Shown here: positions 12,119-24,374 of the stretch, one piece after another
Layout: every line of letters starts with the position of its first letter
Position numbering within the stretch: position 1 is the first letter of the stretch
Assembly (NCBI GenBank): GCA_951217055.1
Contig: OX578277.1
Coordinates: forward strand, 71,093,455 to 71,157,454
DNA length: 64,000 nucleotides
Source: Gerris lacustris
Taxonomy: Eukaryota; Arthropoda; Insecta; Hemiptera; Gerridae
Direction: 5' to 3'
Notes under the pieces: generated by a model
Databases searched by the model: none
What the model saw: the letters and a program-made list of their open reading frames with translations, nothing else
Told to the model about the DNA's origin: nothing
Program-made: the position numbers and the translations under genes

Positions 12119-12540
12119 TAATTATTTATTTTAAGAACCTTTTTAAAAAAACTTATAAATATAAAATGTATAGTTCAGAAGATGTATAGGCGTGGAAAAG
12201 AGTGTTTGATTAACATCAAGTTAATCTTTTGGTGCCTCTAAAAAAATATGTGGTCGGCTAAGTTCGTCTGCAGGACATAAGCTCGTCAGCTTGGCAAAAG
12301 GCATTTAAAAAAAAAATAATAATAAACGGTGGTGAGCGGCCATGACCCGGCCATTTTGGTGATCAATGTGATTTTCACGATCCTGAGTACTAAATTTGTT
12401 AGTTGATCAAAAATCAAATTAGCTTGTCTCCTGATAGGCGACCGCTTCTGTATTGCAATATTTTGTTCATATTCAAATTCAAGAAATACTCCTTAGAACT
12501 TACTGTGTGTGTGTGTGTGTACTTACTGTGTCGAAGGCCG

Positions 12541-12607
12541 TTCCATATGTATTGCTCATATCTGCCGCCCCCTAACCCTGTGGCCTAATCTTAAATCCGG
12601 CACTGGT
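12541..12607 (-). mobile_element. hAT-type terminus (AGTGCCGGATTTAAGATTAGGCC)
   Basis: On the minus strand the sequence reads CCAGTGCCGGATTTAAGATT, then AGGCCACAGGG and GGGGGCGGCAG. Such GCCGGATTTA / GGCC / poly-G ends resemble hAT-like insect elements. Similar ends are at 34763 and 55078. The partner end is not identified. A (GT)n run (12505-12521) lies inside. Confidence 0.5.
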
Positions 12608-12711
12608 TAAAACTCGTAAATGTGGACCTAAGTTTATCAAAAACTATTTTTGCCATTTCGAGTTTTATCATGTTCAAAAAAACAAAAAAAACTTGGTCGA
12701 TATAAAGTTTG

Positions 12712-12812
12712 TTGTTTAATTATAAACAGCTTGGGTTTCCGGTGAAATCCGCGTCACGAAGGGGTTTAAATCCGACGTTTCGCTTCCACTACTGGAAGCA
12801 TCTTCAGGGGTG
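12712..12812 (-). repeat. Retroelement-like tail with hairpin, copy 1
   Basis: The minus strand, from 12810 down, has CCTGAAGATGCTTCCAGTAG continuing into TGGAAGCGAAACGTCGG. GCTTCCA and TGGAAGC form a 7-bp stem. One frame reads PEDASSSGSETSD, continues to SPETQAVYN and stops at about 12718. The copy at 28710 keeps PE(D/N)AS, GSE/GGE and ET..VY, so a common coding origin is likely. Similar tails accompany invertebrate retroelements in my recollection, but I cannot name the family from sequence alone. Confidence 0.5.
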
Positions 12813-12854
12813 TGGTGCATTGTGATGTTGGGGTGTGGTGCATCGTGATGGTGG
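12808..12854 (+). repeat. 23-bp tandem duplication
   Basis: GGGTGTGGTGCATTGTGATG is repeated immediately as GGGTGTGGTGCATCGTGATG. It adjoins the retroelement-like tail. Confidence 0.85.
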
Positions 12855-15300
12855 CTCTTTTTATTTTAATGCAAAGAACAAAATAAATTACTAAATTCTT
12901 ATCTGTTTTCTTTTGTTATTTCGGCTTGTTTATATTTCAATAGAGAAATATAAACAGAAAAAGAACTGGCATTTTATGAGTAAAAACTAATTCAACATAA
13001 GTTTTTCTTATATACTTATTACCCGAGTCAAATAGTTTGTCCGTGGGAAAAAACAAAACTTGTTAAAGCGATTAAAGCGGAGCCTGGAAGGAGTTGATAT
13101 CCTCGTGGGTGTATGGACGAAGGTGATGTTTTAAGGCCTTCTATTTCCCGAGGAAAGTTTCGTCTCTGCTAGAACTAATACCTTCGAAGCCTTTGCAGAT
13201 TGGTACAGTCGACTCCTCTAGACCTCCCTTTACAGTTATGTCGAGGAAAACTTTTTATACTTAGATTTCCAAATCCCTTCTCTAACTCAGTCTTCCACTT
13301 GGAAAACAACCCCGAACCCAATTCTAATCCCTTACACACTTTACACCCACAAAACTGAAAGCGAACACATGCTCGTACGGAATCTCGGCATAGAAATTTC
13401 GGCTTCTACCACCCTTCAACAATCTGACATAAACAGTGAAAACTCCTTCAACTTTTTGGAAGCATAATTCCCTTCATCGTCTCAATGTTCGAGTTTTCGG
13501 GACATTTGGAGGAAACAGCTTTCTGACTTCAATACCTATTCTGAATTTCTTATTCCACATTTTATCACACATTTCATTGTTGAATTCCTTCAAACTTTCC
13601 TCAATTTTAAAACTTTTCTTTGGCTCTCCGTAATTCTTTCAAACATTTGTTATGTGTTTATTCGTTGATTTCTACCATTGCATTTTAAATATACTAACTA
13701 ATAATAATGTAGTATATTATTTTCATTTCTAAATTACAGCTTTATGTATATCATACCTTCGTTACGCCTTTTTATTCTATATAAAAAAACTTTTTCTAAT
13801 AAATGTGACTCATGGCGTACATTTTAAAAAACTTCTTATCTTATTACTATAATTGCTAGAACTTGATACTTTAAAAATGAGTATGATAAAGTTTATGGGA
13901 TTAAATTCCCATTCTTTTTAAAGGGTACAAATATTTAATTTTTCTTCTGATATTGCACCTTTGGTGTAAAGTATATCCATTCAATATAATTGCAATCTTT
14001 TTATTTGGCAGTGAGATTTTATGATCTTATCTCATCTAATGATGCAGCTATTTAAATGTACATTATAAATAGACTAGCTGGATGTGCTTTGCAGCGTTTT
14101 TCTGTGGAGATTAATTTAATTTTGTTATAAACAAAAATAGGTAATTATTATATTTATTAAAATATTAATAATTCGCTTCTAATACTTCGATTCACTTTGA
14201 AACTTCACCAAAAACACGCGTAATTATAAATGACTCATTTCAGCGGAAAATCACTTGCATATACCTCTTTTTACTATTTAATAAAGGATAAGGCTCATGC
14301 CATAGGATAGGCTCATAAGGAGACTCGTGCCCAAGTTAACCGACTACTCCAAATTCAGCATATGTAAGGCAGTATTCAATAATAGTTCCCATTGAAACGA
14401 AACTGTTTCCCTAATCTAGAGCGTTGTGTTGAGGTATTTTTGATAATTTTCCTCGAAAATTGGACCAACAAAAACAAAACAAACTCCTGTAAAATTTTCT
14501 TCAAAAAGGGTTAAAAAAAAATGCAAATGAGGAATCAACATTTACTTCATACTTTAAGAATTTTTGAACGATGCATTTCATAAAAAGTTTTTCAGGTATT
14601 TTGATCTTTGTACCGAGATGTGCCCTTAATATGTACCAAAATAATATTTCAAAAACATTATCAGTAAAAGATTTTAGCAGGTCAAATATATGCATCCTAC
14701 AAAACAAATATTTTTTGCCCTTTAAACCTGAGCTTAAAACATGCAATAGGTACCTTTAGATCTTAAAGTTCTAAAATATACAAAAATGATTTTATTATCG
14801 TGTTCCTGGCATTGAATAACGTATTTATATAAATTTTCATTCAAATTGGATCAAAAATAGTAATATTGCTAATGTTTAATTAAAACATTTTTATCTCCAG
14901 TAGAGAGAAAAAGTTATGATTTTGAATTAGTTTAGAGGGACTAAAGTAAGTCTTTTTATCCCTAAACTCAAAAAGTAGGGGGAAAAAGTAAAAGTAGGGC
15001 GAAAAAGTAAAGTAGGGCAAAAAAGTAAAGATTGCAACTTAATTATTTTATAAATAGTAGAAAATGAATGGCTAATGTAATGAAGTTATTGAAATCAGGT
15101 TGGTGTCACTGCTTTTTCGACCAAGTTTATCTTTGTTTATAACCTGCATCTAAATAACCTTCTATTTTAGTTTAATTCCAATTCTTATTTGTTTTTAATA
15201 TTTAATCTCTTATGTCTGCTATTAAAAGTGCTAATAATTATTGTTATTTATTAAATGACTGCTATGACAAAAGTGTACATAGCAATACAATAATTTGTTT
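12855..15300. other. Noncoding DNA, mostly featureless
   Basis: No supported gene. 13070-13400 is less AT-rich but carries no recognisable open frame. The 65-codon frame at 13436-13633 and the overlapping 62- and 81-codon frames at 14501-14759 have no domain. Confidence 0.55.
14968..15030 (+). repeat. Short A/G-rich minisatellite
   Basis: Three diverged units of GAAAAAGTAAAGTAGGGC, about 18-22 bp each. Confidence 0.75.
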
Positions 15301-15303
15301 ATT

Positions 15304-15415
15304 CTAAAGAGCTTTCCAACAACATGCATCATTAAAAGTATATATTACTTTAACTTTGCACCCCTGTACCCCTGGATATCAAAATTTAAATTTTCGTAAT
15401 TATCTATGTATTTAT
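15304..15415 (-). repeat. Family B fragment, reverse orientation
   Basis: AAGAGCTTTCCAACAACATGCATCATTAAAAG, then ACTTTGCACCCCTGTACCCC and AAAATTTAAATTTTCG, match the reverse complement of the family B segment TTGAAAAGCTCTT / GGGGTACAGGGGT / CGAAATTTAAATTT. Confidence 0.7.
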
Positions 15416-15512
15416 TTATGTAAACCTTCTTATTCATGCCAAAAAATTTGGTTGCGATTAATCGAGTAGGATTTTTATTCATACCGCACATTCAATAACC
15501 TACTTCTTATAA

Positions 15513-15614
<102 letters not shown>

Positions 15615-17636
15615 TGTCCAACGCCCTGCCAAAGAAATAATTATAAATAGATATATAAATTATAAATTCAAATAATAATATTTTGTGAAAACAGAGACTT
15701 TTATTCTACTATAAGTGTATTAAATAATACTTTTACTCTATCTTATAAGAACAAAGGAAAAAAGAATGCCAACATTTCAAGGTGATGATAAAAGTTCCCT
15801 TGTACTTATTTTAGTCACGTTTTTTTTTTTTATAAAATAAATAAGTTTTAATCCACTTTGTCTTTGTTTTACACTTTTTATTATTATTTTAGTTTTACAT
15901 GTTTTGAAAGTAAATTGAACTAGGAAAGAAGTTAGTTTAAAGTCCGTTTTATTGAATTCTGTTTCTTTTGTATGTTAAACTTGAATAATCAATTCTCCGT
16001 ATAAAAGTAAAGCGTAGGTGAATCAACTTGTTATTAGAGTCTGATAAATAGATGTATTTGTGTGATAGCGTGAGTAAATGTAACTTAGTTTTGCAATTTA
16101 AGAACGACTGATATTATAGGGTTAAACATTTTTTTTAAGTATGTTTTTTTATAGTGTTTATTGTAAACGTTAAGTAAATAAGATTTTTTTAAATAAGATT
16201 TTGCTTTAGACTTAAGATTAGAGGATGATAAAATAGATTGTAGCACGAGACAATTTTATCTATATTTTATTTATTATTGTTATTGTTGTCACTGACTCAT
16301 TAGCACAGAATAATGATTATTGATTTGGGAGCTTGACTATTGCAATATTGTTACAATGATCTTAGCTGTGCTGTCTTTATCATGTAGATCAATGAACTAC
16401 ATGGTAAATAAAAGAAAGTAAACTACATTATAACTACAGCTTAATGACCCTACTAGAAATCAAAATAACCACCTTTCCATCCTCTGCGGGAACACATTAT
16501 ATTTATTGAAAATTATAATAATAAATTAATTAAATAAGATATTTTTGTATTAAAATTCAGTATCACTGTGTAAATGAGAGAGCTGTTATTACTAAGTGAG
16601 GGAGATTATTAAGTGTTTCAGATCATTTTTTAAGTATACTGCGGTTCGAAGTAGATCCTGGGGCCACAACTATTCATTGGGAAAAATACTAAAACCGCAC
16701 AAAAACTGTATGTCCAGTTTCGAGCCGAAAATAAACTAGTTTAGAAAATGACAGCCTCGTTGAAAAACCTGGGTTTAGTTTAGAGGAACTGGCATATTAT
16801 GTGTAGAAACTTGTTCAACTTAAGTTTTTCTGTGGTGTTCCTCTATTACATCGACAGTATACTACTTTGGAATATTTGATTCGGTCAACTACGTACTTCA
16901 TTCTTTAAAATATTTACATACTGATTATATGCCACACAAAATTTTATGTGTCATATGTCTGTAGGTGCCAATAATATTATGAAAATAATACACTCCTCGT
17001 GTCTCCAATGTTATTATTTATAAACTTTGGAGACTTTAATCATTTCTTCTTTACATAATTTGTATCCTGGATTGTTTTATTGTTTGCAACAATAAGGTTT
17101 TAGTTCACTTCTTGAAATAAATATTCTAATTAGGAATGTTTATACCTGTGAAAAAATTCTAGATAAGTAATGATTCATGTATTATCCTTAGTAGTAAATA
17201 TGGATGAGTAACTACCATAAACTAGTTGCGGTGAACAAACTTTGCTTGTTAGTCAGTTGGCAGCAATACCAACTAGTGTTCTCTGTTATTAATATACCAT
17301 ATGAATGTAGGTAAAGGTACTTACCTTGAGAATGTAGTTGATCTAAGATGCATGTGAACGTCTTACGAAAGATAAAAGCTTCCATGTTTACTTAGCTATA
17401 TATGGTAGTACTATTTATGTAAATTTGTATGCGTAAGCTCTTATAGGATTTAAAAAAAAAAAAAATCTGCTTGATCTTGCAAAATGTTATTTCGTAGTGT
17501 CAACAAACTTTAGCATTTATTTCTGTTAAACTTTTAAATCTTATATTTAATCCTACTTATAATTATTTATTTGATAAATAGGTAAAATTTATGAGAATCT
17601 TAAAACCTATGTGCACATTAAAATGAAAGAACTTCC
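15615..17636. other. AT-rich noncoding DNA, nothing recognised
   Basis: No gene or repeat family was seen on either strand. A strong donor-like AAG|GTAAGTAC lies on the minus strand at 17319-17328, but I found no matching exon. Confidence 0.55.
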
Positions 17637-17638
17637 AT

Positions 17639-17770
<132 letters not shown>

Positions 17771-18985
17771 ATATATATATTGGTCATGTTTATTTGCATA
17801 TAAAATTTACATTATATACATACTACATTGCTTTAATGGAAGGAAGAGGGAATTAAGGTGAATAATTTAAGAGAATAAATGGATTGGAATTGTAAGTTTT
17901 TTATTTGAAAGTTCCGAACGACAGATGATTATGAAGTAATTCGAATTAAATAATATTTTTTTTATTAAAAAAGGGAGAAAATAAAAATTATGCGTTTACC
18001 TCAAAGATTTCGAGCACAAGCACAAGTATCTAAATAAATTAAATTTCGTCAATATTGCACAATGTTTATTGATGTATTTTTGTGTTAATTAATTTAAATT
18101 TAGTTTTAGTATGCATTTGATAAATAATAAATGCGTGCGTGGAGGCAAACGGGATATTCTAGAAGAGAAAATTAATTCTGTGTATTGGATTTAAGTAAAA
18201 TATTTTTAAAATATGAATTGGAATTTTTATACACTTAATAAAAAACAAAATGTCTTAAATACCTTTAAATATGAAATTTTTATCGATTCCTTAAACTATT
18301 TTTACGGCTGCAGATAAGATCTTTCATAGCATGCAGCTAAACCTTTAGAGTTAGTTTCTCCTTCCTCAGGCCTGTGTTAAACATTTTTAAGAGCATTTCA
18401 TTACAAGGATACATCGCATAATGAGATGTGGTCTAATGGAATTTTCCTCATACTTTACCACCAAGCAATACCAATAGCTTGATTCAAAGTATAACAAGAT
18501 CGAGCTTCAACACATACATTATATATTATCAAAAGACATTTTACAACTGCACCATCTAAACCTGGATCGTTCACAAATTTATTCCTTCTTTTTTTTTAAT
18601 CTGTAATAGCTTTGAAGAACAGTAAGGAATGACAAGTGATGCCAAACCCAAGAGCTTTGTTCAAGTTCACCTTGAATTTATAATACTTTTGATGGCACTC
18701 AAGCCAAAAGCTTGTCTCTAAACAAAAAATAAGATATTTTTGTAGTATAATATATTAATAAAACATTATTTATTTATTTTTTAAACAAGCTATTTTTCCT
18801 AATAGTATGAATCGCAGTAGTTCTATAGTGCGTACAAAAAACTATTCGTTTAAATTATACAACTAAATGCATATGCCTATAACGTACAAGTTAAACAAAA
18901 ATGAAAATGTTCCCTGATGCTTAATGCTCTTGTAATTTATTAATTCGAAGACATTAAAAAAATGTCATTTAACTATTTTTTTTTT
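17771..18985. other. AT-rich noncoding DNA, nothing recognised
   Basis: No supported gene or repeat. There is a slightly GC-richer stretch at 18300-18500 without an open frame. Confidence 0.55.
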
Positions 18986-18987
18986 TT

Positions 18988-19042
18988 ATCTTCGGAATTA
19001 TCACAATGCAACCGTTACCTTCATTAAGCTCGGAACCAATAA
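18988..19042 (-). repeat. Family A repeat, 5' end fragment, reverse
   Basis: CGGAATTATCACAATGCAAC continues into CGTTACCTTCATTAAGCTCGGAACC. This is the reverse complement of the family A head (TCCGAGCTTA.TGAAGGTAACGG.TGCATTGTGAT). Confidence 0.75.
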
Positions 19043-19978
19043 AGTTACCGAAACTTTGAATACTGGAATAAACAATTGTATGTCAGAACCACATTAACAA
19101 ATATTCCGGTTCCTCGGCCGGACTCTAATAAATCTAAATTTTCTGGAGGAGATACGTCAGAGATTTTGTGAATCACTATTCCCTTCCTACGGAAGATCTA
19201 GATTTATTACTTTTGACCACTTCAAAAAGATTGGCTTTTGTTTTAACAATATTGATCATCATCATTAGACTGATGTCTTCTGAAAATTAGCAATAGCTCA
19301 TAACCACCTTTAATAAAACTGTTGTCATTGTGATTTAACAAATTCGATGAAGATTATATTTTCTATACATTCACAACACTTATAGAAATTAAGTTCCCAA
19401 ATTAAGAATAAAAAAAAATAACCAATTGCTTTGAGTGGATATTTACACAAATATAATATACCTTTTCAAAACAAATCGATTTAATTGTAATTATTTTCCA
19501 AACGGGATTTGAATTAGACTGAATTGAAAATCGAAATAGATATCTTGTTTTCTATTTGATCTATAAAATTGCCTAGGAGTTGCTAAACCCGTAAGAATTG
19601 GAAATTTTGGTTATTTAGAACTAAACTACAATTGACGACACAACGTTTACAAATGATAATAAGGTATACCGAATTGTTACAATTTCCTTTTCAAACTTAT
19701 TTAAATAACACTGTTTGCATTTGTTATTTGTTAAGTTTGGCTATCAATGGTTGAGTTACGAGTACATTGAAAGTAAAGTGAAGGGAAATGGTATAGAACG
19801 AGTAGGATGTTAGCTTTTGTTAAATACCGCCGCGTCGGTAGAAGAGTTAGTGGCCTGCCATTACCTACTTCCAAATATTCTGGACCTTGATCCAATTTTT
19901 TACGATAAACATGGTTATCTATTCATTTTTACCATCAGTACTATTTTAATCGTATTATCAAATTGGTATATATATTTA

Positions 19979-20016
<38 letters not shown>

Positions 20017-21439
20017 TTTGCACTTACTTATTTATATTTAATATTATAGTTTGCTTTCAAATTTCGAGCATTCAAGCATTTTTTAAATTTTTTAATTGTT
20101 CTATAGTTAGTGGTCTGGATTATTATCTCAATAATAACTGCTTACACTCTTTACTAACGGGATGTGATGAAAACATAATTATTTAGCATAATATAAGTCT
20201 AAATTCAATCTTCTATGAAGAGCTTTTGGACTAACTTAAACTCAGATTTTTGCCCCCTCCTTTTGACATTTAGATTTCTTTAGAGCTCTTTCTTTGCTTC
20301 CTTATTTTTACTGTGTTTTTGCTTTTTATTTTCACTGTTTCGTGTTCTTTTTTCCTAGACTCATCTGTGACTCCCTACGCTCTACTGTTTTCTTCTTCTT
20401 TTTGTGTGTGTGTTTTTGCGAGTATTATACCTACTCTTTGTGTTTTCCTTCTTAGAGTCCTTTTTTTCCTTCTTAATGGCTTTAGGTTATTCTTCTTAGA
20501 GACTTCTACTTTCTTAGAGAGTTCTATATTCTCCTTATTAGACTCGTATAATTTGTAGGTGCTTGTTAGTGTTCCTATTTTTATTGTTTGTACAATAGTT
20601 TTTGAATCTTATTTTTTTATGTTAAAAATCTGCTCTAGACTGTTCGAGAACAGTTTTTTTCTAATACTAAAAAAAATCCCTACACCGCTGCTAAGGATAT
20701 TCATATCTAGTCAATCTCGACAGCAGCCCTTCTTCTATGAATAATGCAAATGTTTATGAAGTTGTAAATCCTCATGGAACTTAACTCTTAAAATTTATCT
20801 TCTCACAAATAGCCTCTTTAAGTTTTGAGAGAGTCAGTTGACGAAAATTACTGCCTTGAAACCAGTCAGAACATAACTTGTTCAAACCCGTTATAAAGTA
20901 AGTTAAACTTGCAAAGCATGGATAGTTATGAGTCGCAGTGGAGAATTAAGTTTCGGATTCCAGTCTTAAAGTGTTATTACACCCTTGGATTTAGTAATTT
21001 ACAACCATTATTTAGATACTATGCCCTTACACTTGTGAAGTTTACAAGCTTTAAATCGTTCCTGTTCTAATAGCTTTGCTGGACTCTTAAAACAGCCCGA
21101 ACTTCTTCCCTAAATACTAATAATATCTTATTGTTAGTCTGGCTTTTATATAAGGTTCACAACTAATTTATATTATTTCTTGAAAAAAAAAAAAAAAAAA
21201 AAAAAAAAATCCTAATTATATCGCAATTCTTTTTCACTCATACGTTATCCTAGTTTTCACCGTTACAAGAGGAAAAATCTTTATATTTGATGCTATGTAT
21301 AAGAATTTATGACCGTATAATTTAGGTGGGTTTAATCTTTTGATTTATAAGTTGTTTTATATTATTTACAATATTTGATTTTTAGTGGCTATTGGCCAAC
21401 ATAATTTACCGGTGTCTCTCATTTGCTTATTTTATTTTT
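19043..21439. other. Noncoding DNA with (AT)n/T-run and poly-A tract
   Basis: It contains an (AT)n followed by an 18-20 base T run (19979-20014) and a 27-base A run (21183-21209). T-rich open frames at 20313-20744 (81 and 61 codons) encode low-complexity Phe/Leu/Ser-rich peptides with no homology I recognise. The patch 19826-19860 (ACCGCCGCGTCGGTAG) is locally CpG-rich. Confidence 0.55.
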
Positions 21440-21990
21440 GCTTCCGAGCTTACCGAAGGTAACGGAAGCATTGTGTTCACTTTTGAGAACAAAAAAGGTT
21501 TATGCCTCCGATTTTAAAAATTCCAAGACAGAAATCCGTTTCAGACATCAGGGAACATTTTTGGTTCCGTGTCTGTCTGTCTGTCTGTCGGTCTGTGTGT
21601 CCGCGAATTATGAAACGTGCGACGATAACTTGAGTAAATGTTGCCCGATTTTGATGAAATTTGGTAGAAATGTTTATTTTACCAATGCTCAGGTCGAGTT
21701 CGTTGGACAACGTTATCCGTTCAAGCGTTCACGCGCAACGCTCGCGTAAACGTGAACTTCAAATTTAAAATTGGAATTTTCGGTCGGGAAAAAAATCATA
21801 CCTTATCTATTCAATGAGACGAACATTTTTTTCAAATACAATTTTTTAGTAAAACCTACAGCGACACCCCTATAAAGTGTTAAAGATTCTAAAAATGTTT
21901 AATTATTCTTACACAATAAACAATATAACAATAAAGTAATAAAACAATACATGATAGGATGCGAGGAAGCTATGTGCCACACTAATTGGC
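21440..21990 (+). repeat. Family A dispersed repeat, reference (longest clear) copy
   Basis: This copy begins with a strong hairpin at 21440-21469: GCTTCCG pairs with CGGAAGC and TTACC with GGTAA around a GAA loop. ATTGTG follows directly. The body holds AAGACAGAAATCCGTTTCAG, a (GTCT)n tract at about 21571-21590, CCGATTTTGATGAAATTTGG and GTTCGTTGGACAACG. It ends in GCGAGGAAGCTATGTGCCAC then ACTAATTGG. A GTCY microsatellite inside a non-autonomous element is reminiscent of Drosophila DINE-1/mini-me (Helentron-related) elements; that link is inference. The 108-codon frame at 21423-21749 is contained in the repeat and is probably not a gene. Confidence 0.85.
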
Positions 21991-22236
21991 AGTGTATTTT
22001 AATTTTATAGAAAATCATATCTATTTCTTAGGACTAGATCTTAGAACTTAAAATATTAATTTTAAAAGGAACTAACGAAAGCTGAACATTTAAAACTATC
22101 TTAATCGAAGTAAATAATTTTATATTTCAAATTCAGTTATGGAATTATGAAATGATTAACAACAATTTTTAATTTTCAACTATTATATGTTTTGTTTAAC
22201 TATATATTGTTTTAGTTGAAATCATTTTTATGACTA

Positions 22237-22273
22237 TTATTTATTTATTATTATTGTTTTGTTTCAGGTAAGT
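22237..22273 (+). promoter_or_regulatory. Candidate recursive (zero-exon) splice site
   Basis: A T-rich tract at 22241-22264 runs into TTTCAG immediately followed by GTAAGT, so a strong 3' splice site (ending 22267) abuts a consensus 5' splice site (starting 22268). This is the structure of ratchet points known from very long Drosophila introns. AGGTAAGT should occur about once per strand by chance in an AT-rich window of this size, so the call rests on the added pyrimidine tract and CAG. It requires that the window be intronic on the plus strand, which is not established. Confidence 0.35.
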
Positions 22274-22409
22274 TTCAAATAATATTTAATTTGATAACTA
22301 CTTCATGCACTGAGTGGTGACTTTATTGTAAGTACTCATTTGAAAATTAATAGGTTTTACATTTTTAATAAAAAATCATTAAAGAGAAATTTATTTTATA
22401 TAAGTCTAG

Positions 22410-23001
22410 TTTACACGAGCTTAATGCTAATCACTAATACTAAGCGTTAGTAAATTTACGAGTGCGAGGATTACAAGGCGATCTTTTTACTAAAGGAAAA
22501 GTAGACGTTTTCTATTTTCAACACAAAAATGTTTTGGTATTGAATTGAAAACAGTTTTGAGACATGCGCAGTAGGTATGATAAGCAGAGATGTGACAACC
22601 TGACTTAACTATAACTAGTCTGGGAATTTATAGTTTTCAAAATTGTTGTGAAAACTGTTTAGAAAACTTCTTATGGAAACACTTACGGTTTCAAACCAAA
22701 ATAGTTTTGAAAACTCATGCGGAAACGTTGTAAATGTCGACCAAGACTCCAATCTACTCTCAGCTTTACTCACCTTTTGTAACCGCCAGACTTTGTGTTT
22801 AATGACAAGGTATAGCAATTACACCGCGTAAGAAACGTTCTTTACAACTAGACGGCGGGAGTCCATCGTGGCAGCTAATTCACTGTAAACAAAACGCTTA
22901 AACTGCCGTGACACATAGTGTGAACCTCTTCTAAGCACTAAGCAGTTTAGTGTTTAGTGGGAGTAGAGAGTAACTAATGATTAGTACTAAGCCCGTGTAA
23001 A
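22410..23001. mobile_element. 592-bp MITE with TTTACACG terminal inverted repeats
   Basis: The left end TTTACACGAGCTTAATGCTA, then ATCACTAATACTAAG, matches the reverse complement of the right end, TTTACACGGGCTTAGTACTA then ATCATTAGT. The flanks GTCTAG (22404-22409) and GTATAG (23002-23007) may be a target duplication with one difference. No open frame resembling a transposase was seen; the 67-codon minus frame at 22615-22818 has no domain. The interior is GC-richer than its surroundings. Confidence 0.7.
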
Positions 23002-23330
23002 GTATAGTAGTAGTAGTATGTTTATTTATAATAAGAAATTTACAATTTTGTTTATAATAATTAAACATTAATAAGCTTGGCCTAGGCTGTCAGCTAGAGT
23101 TGGTATAATACCTCAATTTCTATCATTAAAAATTATAACAAAATAAACATGACCTTATTTACATATTATCAAAATAAACATTATTCATATAAATGTAATA
23201 CAGTGCAAACAATAAAAATGAAATCATTTCCGACAAAAGTCAAATTAGATAATAATTGTCAACAAATTCAAAATCATAGAACTACTTCTATAAACAATAC
23301 ATAAATCCTTTAATTTAAATAATAAACATT
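23002..23330 (-). mobile_element. Possible LINE 3' end with (TAC)n tail, minus strand
   Basis: Read on the minus strand, an A-rich segment with AATAAACATACTACTACTAC ends in a trinucleotide tail directly against the MITE boundary. The segment holds GAGGTATTATACCAACTCTAGCTGACAGCC. Short tandem 3' tails like this are typical of several insect LINE clades. There is no coding remnant here, so the assignment is tentative. Confidence 0.35.
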
Positions 23331-23830
23331 AATTAATTTAGGCTAATCTTTGCTATTTGATCATTTATACTGAAGTAATAGAATTATTTGAAAGAGAGAA
23401 TTGAAAGAGATTTGAATAGAATTTATTTGAAAAATATGTTTTGCGTAAAGTATATGAAATGTACTATTATGATGTCTTCCTCTTTATGCCAGGGCCTATT
23501 TAATGGCAATAGCAATACTGAGCCTCTGGCTTTAGTAATTGGAGAATCGTGCCAAGTTTTAAGCTCTTTTGAACTCTGATAGTTCACAATATGTTTTGAG
23601 ATTTATTCCGTGTAAAGTATATATGGTCCAAATAACCTGGTTTATTTGGTTAGTTAAACACTGAGTTCTTCTTATTGGTCGAAACTTTTCTTTATATAAA
23701 TATTATTGTGGTATTTTGGCTATAAATTGACTACGTTTGCTTGAAATTTGTTTGCTATAAGTAAATATTTAAAAATTTCGATAGAAGTAACTAATTTTTT
23801 GTTATTAATTACCTTATTTATTTAATTAAT

Positions 23831-23880
23831 TTGTTGTCTCCTAATTCAATTATTTATATAATTGAATTAGGAGACAACAA
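23831..23880. repeat. Near-perfect 50-bp palindrome
   Basis: TTGTTGTCTCCTAATTCAAT at 23831-23850 is exactly complementary to 23861-23880 around a 10-base TATTTATATA centre. It abuts the reverse-oriented family A fragment that follows. Confidence 0.9.
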
Positions 23881-23938
23881 AAAATCGTTCTTTAGAATAA
23901 TCACAAAGCTTCCATTACCTTTTGTAAGCTCGGAAATT
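23881..23938 (-). repeat. Family A repeat, 5' end fragment, reverse
   Basis: ATCGTTCTTTAGAATAATCAC, then AAAGCTTCCATTACCTTTTG and TAAGCTCGGAA, are the reverse complement of the family A head. Only about 58 bp are kept. Confidence 0.75.
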
Positions 23939-24374
23939 AATATATATAATTTTAAATAATCACATCGTTAAATAATATTAATATGATTTAGGGTTAGAAC
24001 ACAATTATTAAGTTTAATACGCTATCTATGAAATTAACGAAGTACGTGTTTGGCCCAATCGTTAATTTAGAAGTAGGAATGTGGAAGCGTTTAGAACCCT
24101 ACACGACTCTCCCATAAAATGTATGAACCTCGTATTGTACGAGTATATTCCATCATAATATTCCGCGTCCAAGTTTATATCAATTTTGGTAATCATCACG
24201 TGCCTCATTATTTTCATGTATTATTGTCCAACTTTATAATTATATATTTGTTCGAAAATTTTGGAGGTAATATTATTATTTTGCTTAATGTAGTTAATAT
24301 ATTTACCTTTCCAGCTCGTTAATTTAACGCCTTCTCGTGACTTTTTTATTGTTTATAAATAATCTTCCTTTTTT

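Noticed and set aside
12771..12810. Hammerhead ribozyme on the minus strand
   Set aside because: CUGAAGA, a stem and GAAA are present, but an unpaired U between A9 and stem II breaks the canonical core, and the same bases form a conserved reading frame. Kept only as a repeat tail.
17315..17340. Minus-strand recursive splice site at AAG|GTAAGTAC
   Set aside because: The donor is perfect, but it is preceded by AAG without a pyrimidine tract, so it lacks the acceptor half.
20313..20744. Two adjacent hydrophobic frames suggesting a membrane protein
   Set aside because: T-rich sequence yields Phe/Leu/Ser by composition; there is no start context, splice context or homology.
21423..21749. 108-codon open frame, the longest in the window
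   Set aside because: It lies almost wholly inside a family A repeat, crosses its GTCT tract and has no domain; related copies do not keep the frame.
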